A model generated the notes under the pieces. The model saw only the letters and a program-made list of their open reading frames with translations. It did not search any database and was not told the origin of the DNA. From Planctomycetota bacterium (GTDB lineage: Bacteria; Planctomycetota; Phycisphaerae; Sedimentisphaerales; Anaerohalosphaeraceae), in the NCBI GenBank assembly GCA_030637065.1, contig DAOVVQ010000031.1, forward strand, positions 1-19,715: 19,715 nt of DNA, written 5' to 3'. Of the stretch, positions 1 to 7,884 are shown in pieces (position 1 is the stretch's first letter; each line of letters begins with the position of its first letter). Position numbers and translations under genes: made by a program.

Positions 1-2
1 AA

Positions 3-2591
3 GGTTTTATCGGCCATGTTTTCCCACTGCGAAAAATCCTGCCCCGGATAGTGAAAGGGGCCATTGCTGCCGGCGCGGCAGGCGGCTTCCCACTGCTCTT
101 CTGTGGGCAGGGTTATGTCCAGGCCGGTTTCTTTCGAGAGCCACCGGCAAAAGGCCATTGCCCGGTTCCATGAAACACGGATCGCAGGCTGGTACGGATC
201 GTCGAGTGGCAATCCTTTATCGTCGCCGCGGTCGGCGTGGCGTTTGCCGTAATAGCGGCTGGTGTGTGCAGGGTCGAATTTGCGAAACTGAGCGTTGCTG
301 ATCTCGCAGGTGCCCATCCAATAGGGCTGGCCGAATTTTACGAGCTTGATCTTTTCTCCGCCGCCAAGGTCGATGGTTTTGTATTTAAGCCGGGGCGGCG
401 GCATTGCCGCTTTTATGACGGGCGTTTCGGGCTTTGGCGGTATTTTGAATTTGACGGGCGTTTCGTCGTATTTGAGGGCGGCTGGGATGACAGCCGGGTT
501 GATCTCCGGTCCGCCGTAAAGTTTGGCTAATTCAAGGCGGCGACGGTCGGACCGGTCGGGAACGGGCATGTCGTAGACATCGTTCCATGTACCGTGGCAG
601 GCTCCGTTAAGGTCGATCCACGTGACCAGACGGCTCCACGATTCCTCGTCCAGTTTGATGCCTTTATGCCCGGCCTTCAAATGCTGGATCAACTCGCTGG
701 TGTCGGCGTGATATTCTCCGGGCTCCAGCAGCGAGACATCATCGCTCACGTTGACGCGGCGGACATAGGGCAACAGCGTTTCGTAGGCTGGCGTGTAGCG
801 AACCTTGCTGCCGAATTCTTCCTTGTGGACGGGATGCAGACGGGTCAGGTCAAGCCGTCCCGGAATTCGCCCGGTATAGTCCGGCACCTGCTCTTGGGGT
901 CGCAGGTCGATCCTATGATCCTCATCGTGACAACGAACGCAGTAGCGATTGAGCACCGGCTGAACTTCGCGAGCAAAGTCGAACCCGCGGGCCGGTCCGT
1001 ACCATGGCTCCAGCGTGCGGGGGGATTTTATCGATGCAATGGTTTGGCTGGAATCCGGAACATCCCGGTTGGACTCGTGACATCCGATGCATGACATGAT
1101 CTCGCCGGGCATCGCCGTAACCCAGCTTCGCATAAGCTGGACGGCCTTGCCTTCGGCATCCAGGGGCTGAAAAGCGACCGGCGTGTTGGCTGGGATCCTG
1201 AAAATGGCCGAGCCGTCCTTCTCCAGCGGTGTGGTGCCGAGGATCCGCATCGCCTCCCACGGACCGGTGAGCCCGATCTTATCCATGCCGGCAAGACCGG
1301 TATACCCGAAATCGTAGGCGATCACGCGCAGGCGTTTAACGGTGCCTCGCGGCACGTCTTTCAGTCCCGGCCCGGCATAGATGTCCTGAATAAAGGCGAT
1401 GGCGTCAGCGCGTTTCGTATCGACGCGGTCGGGCAGGGCTGGAGGGATTTTGCGTTCGAGCAGCGGGATCGGCTCTAAGAACGCGAAGCCTTCCTTGCCG
1501 TAAACAAGCGTCACGTTGTCGGAGGTGTCGGCGAGATAGATGCCGATCTTTCTGTGTTTTGCATTTTTCCATGCCGACGTCAGGAAATATTTATCGGTAA
1601 TGGGGGTCGGCGTCATGAATTCCGGCCAGACGTCTTCGGTCAGCCGGTCTTTATACTTAACTTCGAGTGCCCTGCCGGTGCCGGATATCTGTTGAACGAT
1701 CCCATCGGCTTCCTGCGAACCTTTATTGATATCGACCAGCACTAACATCCCGGAGCGGAAGCTGCCGTGATAACCCGCCATCACACACAGAAAGGTTCCG
1801 CTTCGCCCCGGCAGCTCTTTGGGATAATAGAGCCCGTTCGGGAACCATGAATTGCTGCCGTAGATCGCCCGCTGGCCGCTGCCGTCGGGATTCATTACCA
1901 TCAAGGGCCGCAGGAAGATGCGGTTGATGCCGGTATAGTCCCATCGGCTGTAGAGTACCTGTCCGTTGTGGCGGACAAAGGGGTGGAAATCGTGGTCCTG
2001 ATCGAAAGTAAGCCTTCGCATACCGGAGCCGTCGGCGTTCATTATGTAAAGGTTGGCGACAAACTTCTGCTCGGCCCCGTGCCAGCAGGGAACGCACTGA
2101 TAGGGTGCGTTGGAGTTAAAAACGATGCGACCGTCCGGAAGGTAGCAGGACTCGAAGCAGTCGACATCGTCCGGGGTCTGCGAAACCTGCCTGAGGCCGG
2201 TGCCGTCTACGTTCATTTCAAAGATCTTCCAGTTGGTTTCGCCTGACTGTGTAAAGAGCAGCTTATCGGCGTTCCAATGAAGGTTGATCTGGCCGACAAA
2301 GCGGCGGCCCTGCGGTTTATAGAGTGTGGTGTATTTTCCGGTGGCGGTATCGATGATCCCGATCTCGTTATTATAATTTCCACGCAGCATCGACGACTGG
2401 CATTCGTGGTTGGTGGGAAAGCCCAGGCCTTTCAGTATCGCTTTTCCCTGGTTTCTATTATTGGACTTAGGCCATTGTCGCTTGACGCAAAGGATCTTCA
2501 GGTCGCCGGGAACCGGATCGCCGCCGGACGCTCCACTGTGAAGCACTGCCAGCAGCAGAATAAGGATACAGGGCCGTATATATCTGTTCAT
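3..2591 (-). CDS. Exported PD40 propeller / HzsA-like / di-CxxCH / FGE-like (SUMF1) fusion protein, C-terminus beyond left edge
   Basis: The frame is open without interruption from an ATG at 2591 to the window edge (863 codons visible). An AGGAG lies 9 nt upstream. Residues 1-22 form a Sec signal peptide (basic start, LILLLAV core). Residues about 25-320 carry TolB/PD40-type propeller repeats (MNVDGTG, MNADGSG, each followed by a P/N-DG-R/Q motif). The next part resembles the middle region of hydrazine synthase alpha subunit (EKDGSAIFRIPANTP, then RSWVTAMPGE) and contains CIGCH at 501-505. A second haem-type motif, CVRCH, is at 551-555 after FAREVQPVLNRY. From about residue 745 an FGE-sulfatase/SUMF1-like domain begins (YWMGTCEISNAQF, VSWNRAMAFCRWLS, LPTEEQWEAACRAG). 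Its C-terminal part, where aerobic FGE carries its catalytic Cys pair, is cut off. It may bind substrate or transfer electrons rather than mature sulfatases. It is the last visible gene of the locus, 112 nt after the GH127 gene. Confidence 0.88.
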   Translation of the reverse strand, partial: MNRYIRPCILILLLAVLHSGASGGDPVPGDLKILCVKRQWPKSNNRNQGKAILKGLGFPTNHECQSSMLRGNYNNEIGIIDTATGKYTTLYKPQGRRFVGQINLHWNADKLLFTQSGETNWKIFEMNVDGTGLRQVSQTPDDVDCFESCYLPDGRIVFNSNAPYQCVPCWHGAEQKFVANLYIMNADGSGMRRLTFDQDHDFHPFVRHNGQVLYSRWDYTGINRIFLRPLMVMNPDGSGQRAIYGSNSWFPNGLYYPKELPGRSGTFLCVMAGYHGSFRSGMLVLVDINKGSQEADGIVQQISGTGRALEVKYKDRLTEDVWPEFMTPTPITDKYFLTSAWKNAKHRKIGIYLADTSDNVTLVYGKEGFAFLEPIPLLERKIPPALPDRVDTKRADAIAFIQDIYAGPGLKDVPRGTVKRLRVIAYDFGYTGLAGMDKIGLTGPWEAMRILGTTPLEKDGSAIFRIPANTPVAFQPLDAEGKAVQLMRSWVTAMPGEIMSCIGCHESNRDVPDSSQTIASIKSPRTLEPWYGPARGFDFAREVQPVLNRYCVRCHDEDHRIDLRPQEQVPDYTGRIPGRLDLTRLHPVHKEEFGSKVRYTPAYETLLPYVRRVNVSDDVSLLEPGEYHADTSELIQHLKAGHKGIKLDEESWSRLVTWIDLNGACHGTWNDVYDMPVPDRSDRRRLELAKLYGGPEINPAVIPAALKYDETPVKFKIPPKPETPVIKAAMPPPRLKYKTIDLGGGEKIKLVKFGQPYWMGTCEISNAQFRKFDPAHTSRYYGKRHADRGDDKGLPLDDPYQPAIRVSWNRAMAFCRWLSKETGLDITLPTEEQWEAACRAGSNGPFHYPGQDFSQWENMADKT

Positions 2592-2703
2592 TACAAATTA
2601 CTCCTGAGAGAAGAAATAATGTAAACAGGGCTTTTTCTTTCAATTGCCATTCTACGCTTTTTTTCGTTCATTTGCAATTACCCGCTCCGGGGCCCGTTTG
2701 GTT
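2592..2703 (-). promoter_or_regulatory. Intergenic region with candidate promoter of the propeller/FGE-like gene
   Basis: The minus strand carries a -35-like TTGCAA at 2677-2672, a 17-nt spacer and a -10-like TAGAAT at 2654-2649, about 58 nt upstream of the ATG. An imperfectly placed inverted repeat, AATTGC (2642-2647) and GCAATT (2674-2679), brackets this promoter with centres 32 nt apart, about three helical turns, so it could be an operator pair. No convincing hairpin plus U-tract terminator follows the GH127 stop. Read-through from upstream is therefore also possible. Promoter consensus in this lineage is not established here, so this is a pattern match only. Confidence 0.35.
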
Positions 2704-4749
2704 TCAGTCCCTTAGAATGACAGGCAGCCATACGCTCATTGCCGCTGGGCCGCGATTATTCCACGCGAAATAGGGGATCATGCGGACCAGCAAGGGCTTC
2801 AACGCAGAATTCGTCATGGGGCGATACAGGTCTGTTGTCCACGGCGCCTCGGGACGATAGAGCGCATCGCCCTTCAAAGTCCGCATCCCCAGAGACTCAA
2901 TGGATTGAGAAACCGGCCTCAACGACAGATCATCAGGCAAATAAACATTGTTCAAGTCGATATCATCCGGCAGATCGGCGGATTCCAGACAGTACAAGAT
3001 CGGTCCGCGCATCACCGCTACCTGATTTCGCAACTGCTCGGCCTTCGGGTGGGCCTGCATCAATCGCGGTTCCATAGGCAGGTCCAGTTCGATCACATCC
3101 CCCGCTTTCCACGCCCGTTTCATGAACAGATAGCGGCCCGCAGCCGGCGGATTAGCAGGGGCCTTACCGTTTACTTGCACAACTGCACCCTTAGCCCAAC
3201 CCGGTATCCGCAGCCGCACCGCGAAAGGCTCGGAGGCGCCCACCGAATTCATCTTCAATACGACCTTGCCGTCCCACGGATACTGCGTTTCCTGCGTTAG
3301 TTTCAGGTTGCTTCCATCGGCCAATTTGCCATCGAGTACATTGCCACCGAAGTGGTGCACCCACAGGCCATCTTCATCGATGCTGTAGAGATAGGCCTGC
3401 AACTGTGCGAAAGTACGCAGCAGATTGGTGGGGCAGCATATACGTTTGCGCCCCGGCAAAACTCGCTGGGCCAGATCGTTGTGGCCCGATTCAACATGTT
3501 CCGCATCGTAGCGCCTCAGGGCGTTTCGATAAAACCAGCTTTTCCCATCCAGCCCGATCCCCGCCATGAAACCATTGTACAACTCCAACTCCATCATGTC
3601 TGCGTAACGTGCGTCCTTCGAGATGCACAACATACGGTAATTCCACATGAAATTTCCGATCTGGCCGCAGGTCTCGTTGTAGGCATCGGCGCTCGGCAAA
3701 AAATACGCAGGCCCGACGGCTTCGCCAACGATATCTTTCCTCAGAGATACGCCCGAGCCCATGGGACTGACGCCGCCGTTAATGCAAATTTTCCTATGCG
3801 CCAGGTCCTCCCATAAGCGTTCGAGCGGTGGCAGTAGAGTTTTGTCTCCCATTTCTAAATAAACATCCGCGGCCCCTGCATACAAATATGTAAAAAAGAC
3901 ATTGTGTCCGACGACTTCGGTGGCCCGCCGCAGAGGGATCCGATCCTGTATCTGATCCGTACCGGCGATACCCGGCTGCTTCGAGTACACACCGCCATGT
4001 TTGGGATGTGCGCCGCGTCCATCGACGATCCGTTTGGCGCATTCAAGGTACTTGCGGCGACCGGTTTGACGGTAAAGCTCGACCAATCCCATGATCGCCG
4101 AAGGATTATGTGCATAAGAAGGCGACACGCTGACGCCCAATGTTTCGCAAAGAAAATCCCCCGTCCGGACGGCGATCTTCAAAAACGTATCCTTTCCCGT
4201 CATACGTTTGTGTATGCAGGCGGCAGTGAGCAGATGCCCCATGTTATAGACTTCGTGTTCCCGCGGCTCCTGGAAACGAGGCTTCCCGGTCGCCGTTATT
4301 TGCGTGGCAATATATCCATCTTTTTCCTGAGCCTGAGCGATGAGCGCGATCGACTCGTCCATTCTCGCCGCGATCCACGCATCGCCCGTCACGCGATAGA
4401 CACAAGCCGCCGCCTCGATCCATTTGTAAAGCCAGGCATCCTGCCAGTTCGTACCGGCGTACTCTCCTTCGGCGAGCCCGGCTGCGATACGCATATTGTC
4501 CAGCACGTGCCCGGCCTCCGGGTCCGCCGCCAGTTCCCAAAGCCGCCGCAACGTGACCTTATGGGTCTGTTCGTAACGCTTCGCCCAGAAACCGTCCGTC
4601 CACCGGACGGCATCGAGCCCGAAAGCACGCATTTGCGTCTTTGGACTGTGCGACAAATCGACTACACATGCCTGCGGCTCGTTCGCAGCCGCAGCGTCAA
4701 CGAAAAGTCCGGCGGCTAAAATAATTCCCACTGTAAACAGCAACTTCAT
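2704..4749 (-). CDS. GH127-family beta-L-arabinofuranosidase (DUF1680), exported
   Basis: A 681-aa protein with a Sec signal peptide (MKLLFTVGIILAAGLFVDAA, cleavage near residues 20-24). Members of this family remove terminal beta-L-arabinofuranose with a zinc-bound cysteine as nucleophile. The diagnostic residues are present: NETC with Glu359 and Cys361, and CCPTN with Cys438 and Cys439. The spacing Glu-x-Cys then 77 residues to the CC pair equals that of Bifidobacterium HypBA1 (Glu338, Cys340, Cys417, Cys418), so Cys438 is the predicted nucleophile. The rest matches an alpha/alpha-barrel followed by beta-sandwich domains (for example WDGKVVLKMN). The frame is open 16 codons further upstream into the preceding gene, but GAGAGG at 4758-4763, 8 nt before ATG 4749, and the signal peptide fix the start. 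It lies 26 nt after the esterase-sulfatase stop and is probably cotranscribed. GH146 is a possible alternative assignment. Confidence 0.92.
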   Translation of the reverse strand: MKLLFTVGIILAAGLFVDAAAANEPQACVVDLSHSPKTQMRAFGLDAVRWTDGFWAKRYEQTHKVTLRRLWELAADPEAGHVLDNMRIAAGLAEGEYAGTNWQDAWLYKWIEAAACVYRVTGDAWIAARMDESIALIAQAQEKDGYIATQITATGKPRFQEPREHEVYNMGHLLTAACIHKRMTGKDTFLKIAVRTGDFLCETLGVSVSPSYAHNPSAIMGLVELYRQTGRRKYLECAKRIVDGRGAHPKHGGVYSKQPGIAGTDQIQDRIPLRRATEVVGHNVFFTYLYAGAADVYLEMGDKTLLPPLERLWEDLAHRKICINGGVSPMGSGVSLRKDIVGEAVGPAYFLPSADAYNETCGQIGNFMWNYRMLCISKDARYADMMELELYNGFMAGIGLDGKSWFYRNALRRYDAEHVESGHNDLAQRVLPGRKRICCPTNLLRTFAQLQAYLYSIDEDGLWVHHFGGNVLDGKLADGSNLKLTQETQYPWDGKVVLKMNSVGASEPFAVRLRIPGWAKGAVVQVNGKAPANPPAAGRYLFMKRAWKAGDVIELDLPMEPRLMQAHPKAEQLRNQVAVMRGPILYCLESADLPDDIDLNNVYLPDDLSLRPVSQSIESLGMRTLKGDALYRPEAPWTTDLYRPMTNSALKPLLVRMIPYFAWNNRGPAAMSVWLPVILRD

Positions 4750-4775
4750 GTTATTATCCTCTCGTTTGACTTTTA

Positions 4776-7571
4776 TTATGGCAACGCAGCCTTCCACCCC
4801 TGTTTCAATCGGGCCGTCAGCTTGGCTGTCAGTTTTGCATATTCGGGTTTGCCCGCCAGGTTCACGTTTTCGTCAGGGTCGGTTTTCTGGTCATAAAGCT
4901 CGACGCCATACGGCTTGCCATCCGGATCGCGATAATCCACCCACAACACCAGCCGGTATCGATCCGTTCGCATAGTATAGCCCATCAGATGATTTTCGTA
5001 CAGTACCCGGTCGTACCGTTTGGGGCTTTCCTTTTTAAGCCGCCCTTCGACTTCCTTGATTAGCGGCCCGAAAAACGTCTCACGCATCGCAGGCGATAGC
5101 GGATTCGCGGCCCATTCGCGCAGGGCTGGACACGGAAACTGGCTGAATGCCGCCTTTTTCCAGGGCAGATCGGACTTATCAAGCAAAGCTGCAAAGCTTT
5201 TCCCCTCCAGATGCTTCGGCAGCGGCAAAGACGCCAATTCACTCAGCGTTGGGTACATATCCACCAGTTCCACAAGTGCATCGCTGGCAACATTGCGAGC
5301 CCTCTGACCGGGCGCCGAAATGATCAGCGGCACTCGCGTGGCGATCTCATAGTTCGTCGCCTTGCCCCATATCCCATGCTCGCCCAAATGCCAGCCGTGA
5401 TCGCCCCAAAGAATAACAACCGTCTTCTCCCGCAGGCCCAGGGCGTCCAGCTCATCGAGAATCTTACCGACCTGGGCGTCAACATAGCTTACGCAGGCCA
5501 AATACGCGTGGATCAGATTGCGGGCATCGGCATCGGACAGATCGCCCTTCTTGGGAACCCCTGTTCGCGTACGCAACTCGAACGAAGCGTGCAGGCCCAT
5601 TGACGGTGCATTTTTCGGCGCAAACGGATTATTGGCCAGTTCGATATCGGCTGGGTCGTAGAAGTCCCAATACTTCTTCGGCGCCACGAACGGCAGATGC
5701 GGTTTCTTGAAACCGACACCCAAAAAGAACGGCTTGTCCTTCAGCGCCCGCAAAGTCGCCACCGCACAGTCCGCCGAATAGCCGTCATCGTACATATTGT
5801 CCGCCACATCGCCCGCCTCGAAAGCCGGACCGTTAGCCAGACCGCCGCCGTAACTGCCAAAATTGCCGTCATACCTGGCTGCCACTTCTTCCTGACGACG
5901 TTTGACAGTCGCTCGGTTCTCAGGCGACTGATAACCGCCCACCGGACGAGGATCCGGACGTTTGGCCATGACCGCTTTTCGATTCCAGGACAATCCCGTA
6001 TCGGTCTGCTTGGAATGGTAGATTTTCCCGATGTACGCCGTTTCATAGCCGTGATCGCCGAAATGCTGCGGCAGCGTCACCACGTCCGGCACGGTGGTCC
6101 TGAAAAAGGTATTATTTTCGACAATGCCGTTCGAGTCCGGACGCATCCCCGTCATCAGGCTCGCGCGGCTTGGGCCGCAAATCGCCTGCTGGCAGTAGGC
6201 ACGATTGAAACGCAAACCCTGGCGGGCAAGCCGGTCGATATTCGGGCTATGAACGATCCCCTCGCCATAACAGCCCAACTCAGGCCGCAGATCATCCACG
6301 GCAATAAACAGAACGTTAAGTTTGCCATTCTTTTCAGCGGCCAGCGCCGATGTCTTCAAATATTTGTCGAAAAAGCTGAATATCTCCCCGATGACCTCCG
6401 GGTCGGGTATGTACATGTGGTCCATGCCCTTCTGGATGATGAGCCGATGCTCGAGCCCGACCTTTTTGCATTGGGCGGCCAGGCGTTTCATCTGGGCGAC
6501 GCGAAACTTTTTGTCAAATTCGCCCACGCACAGAAAGGCGGGCGGATCGTCGGCGGTGACGTAGGCGTTGGTACTGTTGATGCGGATCTCATCGATGTCC
6601 TCTTCCTTCTTTTGCTGGCGCAGGGCCGATTCTCGCTTTGCCTGGCCGACCTCGTCGAGATAGCCGTCTTCGATGAGAAATTCCTTGGCGTGCTGCCCTG
6701 CCGATGCGAGTACGACCTGGAAGCGGTCCGATTGTTCGGCATAAGGACCGAGATCGTCCTCGTATTGCGGTCCGTTAACAAAGGCCGCCTTTGCCGCCCG
6801 GCTGCTGCCTTTGGAATGGCCGGTGACGCCTAATTTGCCGGTCAGATTCCATTTTTTTGCATTGGCCCGCAGGAGCCGTGCCGCCCGCTTTTCCGGGAAC
6901 ACCCGCCCTACCGGCACAGCCCGCTGGCCGCCGTTATAATCCATGATCGCGCCTGCGTAACCGGTCGTCAAAAGTCCGTAGATATAGTAGGCCCGCTGAT
7001 TGATCCATTTGCCGGGGTCTTTGGTCGAGGTGATCTGGAGCATCAGCGGCACCGGGGCGCTCTTGCCGGAAGGATAGATCACATCCATGCCGACGGAATT
7101 ACCCAACACTTTGCATATCTCGACCTTGCGGTCGATCGCGTAGCCTTCGGGCACAATGTATATCCAATCCCTGTCCGCGGGCTGCTCTTTAGCCTCGAAG
7201 AGGTAGCCGTACCAGCGGTCGATCTCAGGGAGCAACTCGGGCGCTACCGCCCGCCGGTCATTTTCGTAGTCCGCCTCGATCACCATCATCCCCTGATCGA
7301 GAAAGCCCTTAATTAGCGCCCTGTCGTCCAACTCGCCCAAACGCGGAGTCGGAAGGTTCTTGAGATAAACCACGACCGGATACCTTTCGCTCTCCGTATC
7401 CGGCAGATAAACCGAGCACGAGATAGACCGTCCCAAAAGCGGGCTCTCCCACGACATAGCCTGACCAGCCGAAGAACCCTTCTTCGCCGCCAGGCACGCC
7501 GGCAAACAAGCCACCATCGTCCAGGCAAAAACCACCGCCAATCGAAATGCCATGTTCATAACTCGATTCAT
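4776..7571 (-). CDS. Bifunctional alpha/beta-hydrolase (esterase)-sulfatase fusion, iduronate-2-sulfatase-like C-terminal half
   Basis: 931 residues in one uninterrupted frame, with two enzyme domains. Residues 1-29 are an export signal; two Cys near its end (MVAC, LPAC) leave a lipoprotein possible. Residues about 30-405 form an alpha/beta hydrolase: nucleophile elbow GHSKGS with Ser253, probable acid Asp353 (VGEFD) and probable base His385 (KGMDHMY). These suggest a serine esterase such as a carbohydrate deacylase, though acyl specificity cannot be read. After a short linker (about 406-416), residues 417-931 form an S1 sulfatase: metal-binding Asp426/Asp427 (VLFIAVDDLRPE), formylglycine site CGPSR with Cys465, and metal-site motif WGDHGWHLGEHG. 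The start is supported by GGGG 7 nt before ATG 7571. It follows a 313-nt gap and so probably has its own promoter, and it precedes the GH127 gene by 26 nt. The fusion implies removal of an ester and a sulfate from the same or adjacent sugars. Confidence 0.9.
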   Translation of the reverse strand: MNRVMNMAFRLAVVFAWTMVACLPACLAAKKGSSAGQAMSWESPLLGRSISCSVYLPDTESERYPVVVYLKNLPTPRLGELDDRALIKGFLDQGMMVIEADYENDRRAVAPELLPEIDRWYGYLFEAKEQPADRDWIYIVPEGYAIDRKVEICKVLGNSVGMDVIYPSGKSAPVPLMLQITSTKDPGKWINQRAYYIYGLLTTGYAGAIMDYNGGQRAVPVGRVFPEKRAARLLRANAKKWNLTGKLGVTGHSKGSSRAAKAAFVNGPQYEDDLGPYAEQSDRFQVVLASAGQHAKEFLIEDGYLDEVGQAKRESALRQQKKEEDIDEIRINSTNAYVTADDPPAFLCVGEFDKKFRVAQMKRLAAQCKKVGLEHRLIIQKGMDHMYIPDPEVIGEIFSFFDKYLKTSALAAEKNGKLNVLFIAVDDLRPELGCYGEGIVHSPNIDRLARQGLRFNRAYCQQAICGPSRASLMTGMRPDSNGIVENNTFFRTTVPDVVTLPQHFGDHGYETAYIGKIYHSKQTDTGLSWNRKAVMAKRPDPRPVGGYQSPENRATVKRRQEEVAARYDGNFGSYGGGLANGPAFEAGDVADNMYDDGYSADCAVATLRALKDKPFFLGVGFKKPHLPFVAPKKYWDFYDPADIELANNPFAPKNAPSMGLHASFELRTRTGVPKKGDLSDADARNLIHAYLACVSYVDAQVGKILDELDALGLREKTVVILWGDHGWHLGEHGIWGKATNYEIATRVPLIISAPGQRARNVASDALVELVDMYPTLSELASLPLPKHLEGKSFAALLDKSDLPWKKAAFSQFPCPALREWAANPLSPAMRETFFGPLIKEVEGRLKKESPKRYDRVLYENHLMGYTMRTDRYRLVLWVDYRDPDGKPYGVELYDQKTDPDENVNLAGKPEYAKLTAKLTARLKQGWKAALP

Positions 7572-7705
7572 GATCAGTCCCCTTTCTGTATCACTTGCAA
7601 CGATTAGTTGATTTACTTATCGCTCTTAATTTACATTCCCACTCTGTGCTTCATAGAACTACATTTATATCCACCGTAATTCTCCTCACTTCCTTCAAAC
7701 TACTT

Positions 7706-7741
7706 GTCTGGAAAGCCATCTCAACACCTGTTTTTCCAGAC
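7706..7741. repeat. 9-bp perfect inverted repeat with 18-nt loop
   Basis: GTCTGGAAA at 7706-7714 is exactly complementary to TTTCCAGAC at 7733-7741. Neither strand has a U-tract after the stem, so it does not look like an intrinsic terminator. It lies just upstream of a plus-strand TATAAT box and of the suspected transposase remnant. It could therefore be a relic of a mobile-element end, an operator, or a chance structure. Confidence 0.5.
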
Positions 7742-7759
7742 TATCGAATAACTATAAGC

Positions 7760-7765
7760 TATAAT
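7760..7765 (+). promoter_or_regulatory. Perfect -10 box (TATAAT) upstream of the short plus-strand frame
   Basis: TATAAT lies 45 nt upstream of the ATG at 7811. No good -35 hexamer is present 16-18 nt upstream: that interval overlaps the right arm of the inverted repeat and reads CAGACT. AT-rich sequence yields such hexamers by chance, so this is weak. Confidence 0.25.
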
Positions 7766-7810
7766 ACACCAACTCGATATTTACCTGACATAAGAGCAGA
7801 AGGAGCGGTA

Positions 7811-7879
7811 ATGAAAACGAAACCCCTAACAATGCTGCAAATGATGCTTGCTGGTCGGATTAACAAAGAACAGCAGTAG
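7811..7879 (+). pseudogene. Probable 5' remnant of an integrase-core transposase gene (22 codons)
   Basis: A plus-strand frame of 22 codons with a strong Shine-Dalgarno (AAGGAG at 7800-7805, 5 nt before ATG). It begins MKTKPLTM and continues LQMMLAGRINKEQQ before TAG. From memory, the MLAGWxNRxQQ pattern matches the N-terminus of integrase-core (DDE) transposases common in planctomycetes, which normally run on for some 300 residues. If so, only the start survives and the frame ends 5 nt before the convergent stop of the GH36 gene. The whole open frame extends upstream to 7595, but that part is AT-rich and looks non-coding. The alternative is a genuine small peptide gene. The family match rests on recall, not a search. 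Confidence 0.42.
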
Positions 7880-7884
7880 ATACC

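Larger units (their letters stand above)
7572..7884. other. AT-rich intergenic region between GH36 gene and esterase-sulfatase gene
   Basis: This 313-nt stretch holds no full gene. It contains a 9-bp perfect inverted repeat (7706-7714 with 7733-7741), a perfect TATAAT on the plus strand (7760-7765) and a 22-codon plus-strand reading frame with a good Shine-Dalgarno (7811-7879). All are listed separately. The minus-strand promoter of the esterase-sulfatase gene must lie here if that gene is not read through from GH36, but I could not pick a convincing -35/-10 pair. Base composition is clearly more AT-rich than in the flanking genes. Confidence 0.6.

Noticed and set aside
3904..4719. Plus-strand open frame of 271 codons
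   Set aside because: It is antisense to the GH127 gene; the reverse frame has the zinc and nucleophile residues at exact spacing.
4750..4797. N-terminal extension of the GH127 gene overlapping the preceding gene
   Set aside because: The extra 16 residues precede a normal signal peptide, and the Shine-Dalgarno favours the internal ATG at 4749.
5697..6833. Long plus-strand open frame of 378 codons
   Set aside because: It is antisense to the esterase-sulfatase gene, lacks a ribosome site and recognisable motifs, and the minus strand has intact catalytic motifs throughout.
7595..7810. Coding use of the upstream part of the short plus-strand frame
   Set aside because: The translation is low-complexity and AT-driven with no ribosome site at its first ATG; only the last 22 codons have coding-like signals.
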